Shown here: in pieces, positions 61,377-64,000 of the stretch | How the letters are laid out: each line of letters begins with the position of its first letter | How positions within the stretch are numbered: the first letter of the stretch is position 1 | DNA from: VMCP01 sp964527775 | GTDB taxonomy: Bacteria; Bacteroidota; Bacteroidia; NS11-12g; UBA955 | Direction: 5' to 3' | Assembly (NCBI GenBank): GCA_964527775.1 | Contig: CAZGQS010000001.1 | Coordinates: 305,016 to 369,015, forward strand | DNA: 64,000 nt | The notes under the pieces: generated by a model | What the model was told of the DNA's origin: nothing | Seen by the model: only the letters and a program-made list of their open reading frames with translations | The model's database searches: none | Made by a program: the position numbers and the translations under genes

Positions 61377-63815
61377 GTGAAGATATTCTCTCTATTAGCG
61401 GTTGTATTTCTTTCGCTGCCTGTTTATTCTCAGTCGAATATCTACAAAGCAAAAGTTGTAGGTTGTAATAACTGTTCCCTGATTAAAATTATTGACTCTG
61501 AAGGCGATATTTTAGCTTCTGTTGATTCTATTGGAAGATTCGAGTTTGATTTACCTTACGAACCCTATTTATACTTTGGTAGATTTGGTAATTCAAAAGA
61601 AAAATTATTCGGAAAGTACGCAAGAAAAAGCTCGTTCAGTGATTCAATTGCTATAGGTAGTGGGTTAGATTTAATTGGACAAGTAGAAGTAAATATTGAA
61701 GGTTCTACCCCATTCATGGATGAGATTAAAATGCGTGAATTATCCCTAAACGCTGGGGTTGGATCAGGTGTAGAGAATTTAATCAAAACATTAGGTGGTG
61801 TTAGTAGTAACAATGAACTTTCATCGCAATTTTCAGTTAGAGGCGGAAACTTTGATGAAAATCTAATTTATGTCAATGATATTGAAATTTACAGACCTCA
61901 ACTAATTCAAAATGGACAACAAGAAGGCCTGAGTTTCATCAATCCGCAGTTGGTAGATAAGATCAAATTTTCCGCAGGGGGATTTGAATCGCAATACGGT
62001 GATAAAATGAGTTCAGTATTGGATGTGCAGTATATCAAACCTGACTCAACGCGCGCTTCAGTTTCTTTAGGAACGATGATCAATAGCTTCACCGTTGAAG
62101 GTTCATCAAAGAAGATATCTGGATTATTATCGATTCGACATTTCACAAATTCACTTTTGACTGGCACCTTAAACACAAAAGGCACCTATTCCATGAATTT
62201 TGCAGATGTTCAGTCATTTTTGAAATGGGACATTTCCAGAAGATGGTCATTGGATTTTTTGGGTAATGTTGCGGGCAATGCTTTTCAGTTGATTCCTGAA
62301 AGCAAAACCACTGAATTTGGAACCATTCAGAGTGCGTATCAATTGAATGTATTTATGTTTGGCCAAGAGAACCTAAATTACAACTATTCTCTAGGTGCGC
62401 TAACATTGAATTATCGTCCTAATTTGAGGCAGAGCTTCAAATGGATTGCGAGTGCTACAGCCATAAACGAAGAAGAGCATTTTGATATTCAAGGGGCTTA
62501 TAATTTATCTGAATTAGATCGTGATTTGGGATCATCTAATTTAGGGAAACCATTAAGAACCCTAGGATATGGGTATTATCTTGATCACGGTAGAAACCAA
62601 ATGCAAAGCAGAATTTTCAATTTTTCGCATCTCGGAAATTTCGGAAAGGTTAATGCGCGCACTCAAACCAAATATGGAATTAGATTGAACAAAGAGTTCA
62701 TAGTAGATAGGTTCTATGAATGGCTTTATATGGATAGTGCTGATTACAATTTAGCACCATGGTCATTTGCAAAAGACACCATCATTCTCGATGACATTAC
62801 GAGATCCAATAATAGCTTGACTTCTACTAGAATCAACGGATTCATTCAAGTTAAGCATTTTATAGATAGAGATAAGAAATTATCATTGAACGCAGGATTT
62901 AGAGCTTCATGGTGGTCAGTCAACCAAGAATTATTGTTAATGCCAAGAATATCTTTGTTTTATGAGCCCAATAAATTAGTAAAATATGAATCCAAAGATT
63001 CAAGTAAGAAACTCCCTATAACCTACAGATTCTCATTTGGAGCATATCATCAACCTCCGTTTTACAGGGAAATTAGAAGTTTGAGCGGCACATTAAATCC
63101 AAATACAAGAGCTCAAAAATCATTTCATTGGGTATTGGGAATGGACCGAGTTGTTACGTTGTGGAATCGGAGATTTAAATATACCAGCGAAGCTTATTAC
63201 AAACACTTGAGTGATTTGATACCCTATTATTACGATAATATCAGAATCAGATATTTTGCTGAGAACACCTCTACAGGTTATGCCGCGGGATTTGACAATC
63301 GTTTATACGGGCAATTCAATAAAGGATTGGAAAGTTGGTTTACATTGAGCTTGCTTCAAAGCAAGGAGAGAATTACTTACACCGATGCGAATGGGAATGC
63401 AGTAACTTCCGATTGGTTAAGACGCCCTACTGATAGACGTGCTAATTTTGCTGTTATTTTTCAAGATAGATTAAAACAAAATCCGAGTATACGAGTCAAT
63501 TTAAGTATGGTTATTGGAACAAACATTCCCTATTATTTGGATGGAATGGCTCGATATTCAAGCACACCTAGCATTGTACCGCCCTACAGGAGGGTTGATA
63601 TTGGTTTTAGTAAGACCTTCAGGGAACTAGGTTCTAAACCAACTAAATTCAGTTTCATCAAGCAGTCTTGGTTATCTATTGACATTTTCAATTTACTTGA
63701 CATCAATAATGTTATTGCCTATAGTTGGGTAAAAGATTTAGAAAACAATCGTTATGGCGTTCCTGAGTATTTAACTGGACGCAGATTGAATGTGAGATTG
63801 TTTATAGGGTTTTAG
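61377..63815 (+). CDS. TonB-dependent receptor
   Basis: An outer-membrane receptor of about 812 residues. The signal peptide KIFSLLAVVFLSLPVYSQ argues for a GTG start (61377); a TTG seven codons upstream is the alternative. A short regulatory-like beta domain (about 20-90) precedes the plug (about 105-215: SQFSVRGGNFDENLIYVNDIEIYRP, SFINPQLVDKIKFSAGGFESQYGDKMSSVLDV). The remainder is a beta-barrel rich in aromatic residues, ending IFNLLDINNV ... RLNVRLFIGF, with a terminal Phe. There is no SusD partner nearby. The substrate is unknown. It lies 30 bp after rpe. Confidence 0.92.
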   Translation: MKIFSLLAVVFLSLPVYSQSNIYKAKVVGCNNCSLIKIIDSEGDILASVDSIGRFEFDLPYEPYLYFGRFGNSKEKLFGKYARKSSFSDSIAIGSGLDLIGQVEVNIEGSTPFMDEIKMRELSLNAGVGSGVENLIKTLGGVSSNNELSSQFSVRGGNFDENLIYVNDIEIYRPQLIQNGQQEGLSFINPQLVDKIKFSAGGFESQYGDKMSSVLDVQYIKPDSTRASVSLGTMINSFTVEGSSKKISGLLSIRHFTNSLLTGTLNTKGTYSMNFADVQSFLKWDISRRWSLDFLGNVAGNAFQLIPESKTTEFGTIQSAYQLNVFMFGQENLNYNYSLGALTLNYRPNLRQSFKWIASATAINEEEHFDIQGAYNLSELDRDLGSSNLGKPLRTLGYGYYLDHGRNQMQSRIFNFSHLGNFGKVNARTQTKYGIRLNKEFIVDRFYEWLYMDSADYNLAPWSFAKDTIILDDITRSNNSLTSTRINGFIQVKHFIDRDKKLSLNAGFRASWWSVNQELLLMPRISLFYEPNKLVKYESKDSSKKLPITYRFSFGAYHQPPFYREIRSLSGTLNPNTRAQKSFHWVLGMDRVVTLWNRRFKYTSEAYYKHLSDLIPYYYDNIRIRYFAENTSTGYAAGFDNRLYGQFNKGLESWFTLSLLQSKERITYTDANGNAVTSDWLRRPTDRRANFAVIFQDRLKQNPSIRVNLSMVIGTNIPYYLDGMARYSSTPSIVPPYRRVDIGFSKTFRELGSKPTKFSFIKQSWLSIDIFNLLDINNVIAYSWVKDLENNRYGVPEYLTGRRLNVRLFIGF

Positions 63816-63857
63816 TCTTTGGTCTTCGGTCTTTGGGCTTTGGGCTTTGGGCTTTGA
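63816..63857. repeat. Heptanucleotide tandem repeat (CTTTGG type), six copies
   Basis: Six consecutive 7-bp units start directly after the TonB receptor stop codon: TCTTTGG, TCTTCGG, TCTTTGG, GCTTTGG, GCTTTGG, GCTTTGA. All share the pattern KCTTYGR. It is non-coding. Confidence 0.85.
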
Positions 63858-63911
63858 TTCAGCTGTCAACTTTCAGCAATCAGCGGTCGGCTTTTGGACA
63901 ACGGTGTTCGG

Positions 63912-63953
63912 TAATCGGTGATCAGTGATCAGTGATCGGTAATCAGTGACTCG
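63912..63953. repeat. Heptanucleotide tandem repeat (TGATCAG type), six copies
   Basis: The units TAATCGG, TGATCAG, TGATCAG, TGATCGG, TAATCAG and TGACTCG run without interruption, consensus TRATCRG, the last copy degenerate. The 54 bp separating this array from the CTTTGG array contain further partial units (CAATCAGCGGTCGGCTTTTGG-like pieces), so the whole stretch is a degraded heptamer field. Confidence 0.8.
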
Positions 63954-64000
63954 TCCTAGAAAAAGTAGACACAAAAATAAGAACTATGTCTACACAACAC
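63952..64000 (+). mobile_element. Possible left end of an insertion sequence (truncated by window)
   Basis: After the heptamer array, a sequence CGTCCTAGAAAAAGTAGACA (63952-63971) is followed by an A-rich stretch and an ATG (63986) opening a frame MSTQH that runs off the edge. The layout of a terminal repeat-like end, a short leader and a transposase start is typical of IS elements, and ends of the GTCCT...AGAAAAAGTAGACA kind are familiar from Bacteroidota IS. The other end is not in view, so this is tentative. Confidence 0.3.

Noticed and set aside
1..64000. tRNA, rRNA, CRISPR, riboswitch and prophage signals
   Set aside because: The intergenic gaps are all below about 200 bp. I saw no cloverleaf-like or regularly spaced repeats other than the heptamers at the right edge, and no phage or integrase genes.

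Overview
The window is about 64 kb of AT-rich, densely packed bacterial chromosome from a member of the Bacteroidota, probably near the Flavobacteriales. The support is: two proteins with T9SS type A-like C-terminal tails and one with a gliding-motility/type B C-terminal domain; TonB-dependent receptors; Bacteroidota-type promoter boxes (TAnnTTTG) a few bases upstream of start codons with no Shine-Dalgarno sites; a malic enzyme-phosphotransacetylase fusion; and a DnaX without its zinc module. Almost all of it is ordinary core genome. Gaps between genes are short (none above about 200 bp), and I see no tRNA, rRNA, CRISPR array, prophage or complete insertion sequence.

Layout. 1-3.5 kb: end of an amino-acid permease, then a co-directional trio (Cys-rich exported protein, CxxC HMA-like lipoprotein, TonB receptor with a Cys-Cys motif) that looks like a metal-handling unit. 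3.5-10.2 kb (minus): a reduced cytochrome c maturation cluster (CcmC-, CcmD-, CcmE-, CcmF-like) joined by start/stop overlaps to proline dehydrogenase upstream and followed by a DUF2520 protein. 10.2-19.3 kb: dnaX, thioredoxin-like protein, SDR, MarC, glycosyltransferase, dapD, a DPP-IV-like peptidase, HMG-CoA lyase and a small XRE regulator. 19.4-25.2 kb (minus): a LytS/LytTR two-component pair with a small membrane protein, an LTA-synthase-like hydrolase and an NHL/PKD secreted protein. 25.3-32.9 kb: purC, phoH, a SAM-hydrolase-like protein, an ABM-domain protein, a GlcD-like oxidase divergent from an OmpR-type two-component pair, and a YhiN-type flavoprotein.

32.9-40.3 kb: glycosyltransferase, dnaE, a MORN-type lipoprotein, recF, alanine dehydrogenase. 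40.4-45.5 kb (plus): a tightly coupled run of lytic transglycosylase, DUF4837 lipoprotein, purN, cystathionine gamma-synthase-like enzyme, TIGR02757 protein and thioredoxin, closed by a hairpin terminator. 45.6-58.3 kb: DUF58 protein, dihydroorotase, a degenerate GxxExxY protein, a large T9SS type B protein, a phosphoribosyltransferase/HscB/RseP/GNAT/malic enzyme operon and a vWA secreted protein. 58.4-63.8 kb (plus): fumC, folP, rpe and a TonB receptor. The last 185 bp hold two kinds of heptanucleotide tandem repeat and what may be the beginning of an insertion sequence cut by the window edge.

I did not find a clearly new multi-gene system. The most distinctive observations are the Cys-type CcmE within a reduced Ccm cluster that includes a 53-residue CcmD-like gene, the metal trio, the zinc-less DnaX, the active-site changes in the GxxExxY and SAM-hydrolase proteins, the start-to-start gaps of under 30 bp in two divergent gene pairs, and the heptamer arrays at the right edge.
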